The position numbers and the translations under genes are program-made. This document shows, piece by piece, positions 5,350 to 5,359 of a stretch of 5,359 nt of DNA (position 1 is its first letter; every line of letters starts with the position of its first letter). Source of the stretch: an uncultured Robinsoniella sp. (GTDB lineage: Bacteria; Bacillota; Clostridia; Lachnospirales; Lachnospiraceae); assembly GCA_900539655.1 (NCBI GenBank), contig UQCR01000210.1, forward strand, positions 1-5,359, in the 5' to 3' direction. Below the pieces are notes generated by a model, which had not been told where the DNA came from, did no database searches, and was given only the letters and a program-made list of their open reading frames with translations.

Positions 5350-5356
5350 ACGCGCA
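5313..5356. repeat. Long two-part hairpin over the stop codon of the PBECR-like gene
   Basis: TGCGCGTC (5313-5320) is the exact reverse complement of GACGCGCA (5349-5356). Inside, CTCGTTAC (5326-5333) pairs with GTGATGAG (5338-5345) with two G-U pairs, around a TTCA loop. The stem covers the last codons and the stop TAG (5347-5349). It is followed by AAAA rather than a T-run, so it is not a standard plus-strand terminator. It could be a transcript-end structure or the edge of a repeat element continuing beyond the window. Confidence 0.5.
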
Positions 5357-5359
5357 AAA

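Noticed and set aside
5313..5356. Integron attC site suggested by GTTAGAC (GTTRRRY) at 5345-5351
   Set aside because: The matching RYYYAAC box is missing from the left side of the hairpin and there is no integron integrase or second site.
5304..5359. Frameshift in the PBECR-like gene, since another plus frame stays open to the window end (IENCASHSRYFSDELDAQ)
   Set aside because: The alternative tail does not resemble the family ending any better than the existing one, so a shift is not supported.

Overview
The window looks like low-GC Firmicutes DNA, most likely from a clostridial or Lachnospiraceae-type gut bacterium. This rests on AT-rich intergenic DNA, strong GGAGG-like ribosome binding sites, consensus SigA promoters, and the character of the U32 and PBECR-like proteins. 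No taxonomic marker gene is present, so this is inference.

The centre is a two-gene minus-strand operon: an AAA ATPase (3600-4649) followed by a large subtilisin-like (S8) protease (1343-3607). The reading frames overlap by 8 bases. I recognise the pair as the IetA-IetS type, known first as an Agrobacterium Ti-plasmid maintenance and incompatibility module and later as an anti-phage system. The protease keeps its Asp/His/Ser triad and the ATPase keeps its nucleotide-binding and hydrolysis motifs. Neither has a signal peptide, so both should act in the cytoplasm. The operon has a near-perfect SigA promoter (4681-4709). That promoter carries two identical 8-bp direct repeats spaced exactly 20 bp and an inverted repeat over its -35 box, and an orphan terminator (4738-4765) lies just upstream. 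The ATPase ends in a helix-turn-helix-like segment, so autoregulation is plausible. The longest possible ATPase frame starts at a TTG that is part of the -35 box; the real start is the ATG at 4649.

Left of the operon, 24 bases after the protease and on the same strand, is a U32-family (peptidase U32 / UbiU-TrhP superfamily) protein rich in cysteines. It is clearly more GC-rich than the ATPase and protease genes, which suggests the defence pair was inserted next to an older gene. Past its stop codon comes a perfect 12-bp inverted repeat whose left arm supplies a -35 box. After it is a promoter-terminator-bounded, well-structured stretch without a coding frame (about 62-222, minus strand), which I read as a small noncoding RNA gene.

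Right of the operon is a gene-free stretch of about 230 bases with several small repeats. It is followed by a divergent plus-strand gene (4999-5349) for a 116-residue protein resembling the PBECR (Barnase-EndoU-ColicinE5/D-RelE) nuclease-fold families. Its 3' end lies in a locally CpG-rich hairpin at the window edge and may be atypical. Together the protease pair and the possible small nuclease give this segment the look of a defence or mobile-element neighbourhood, but no integrase, transposase or phage structural gene is visible.
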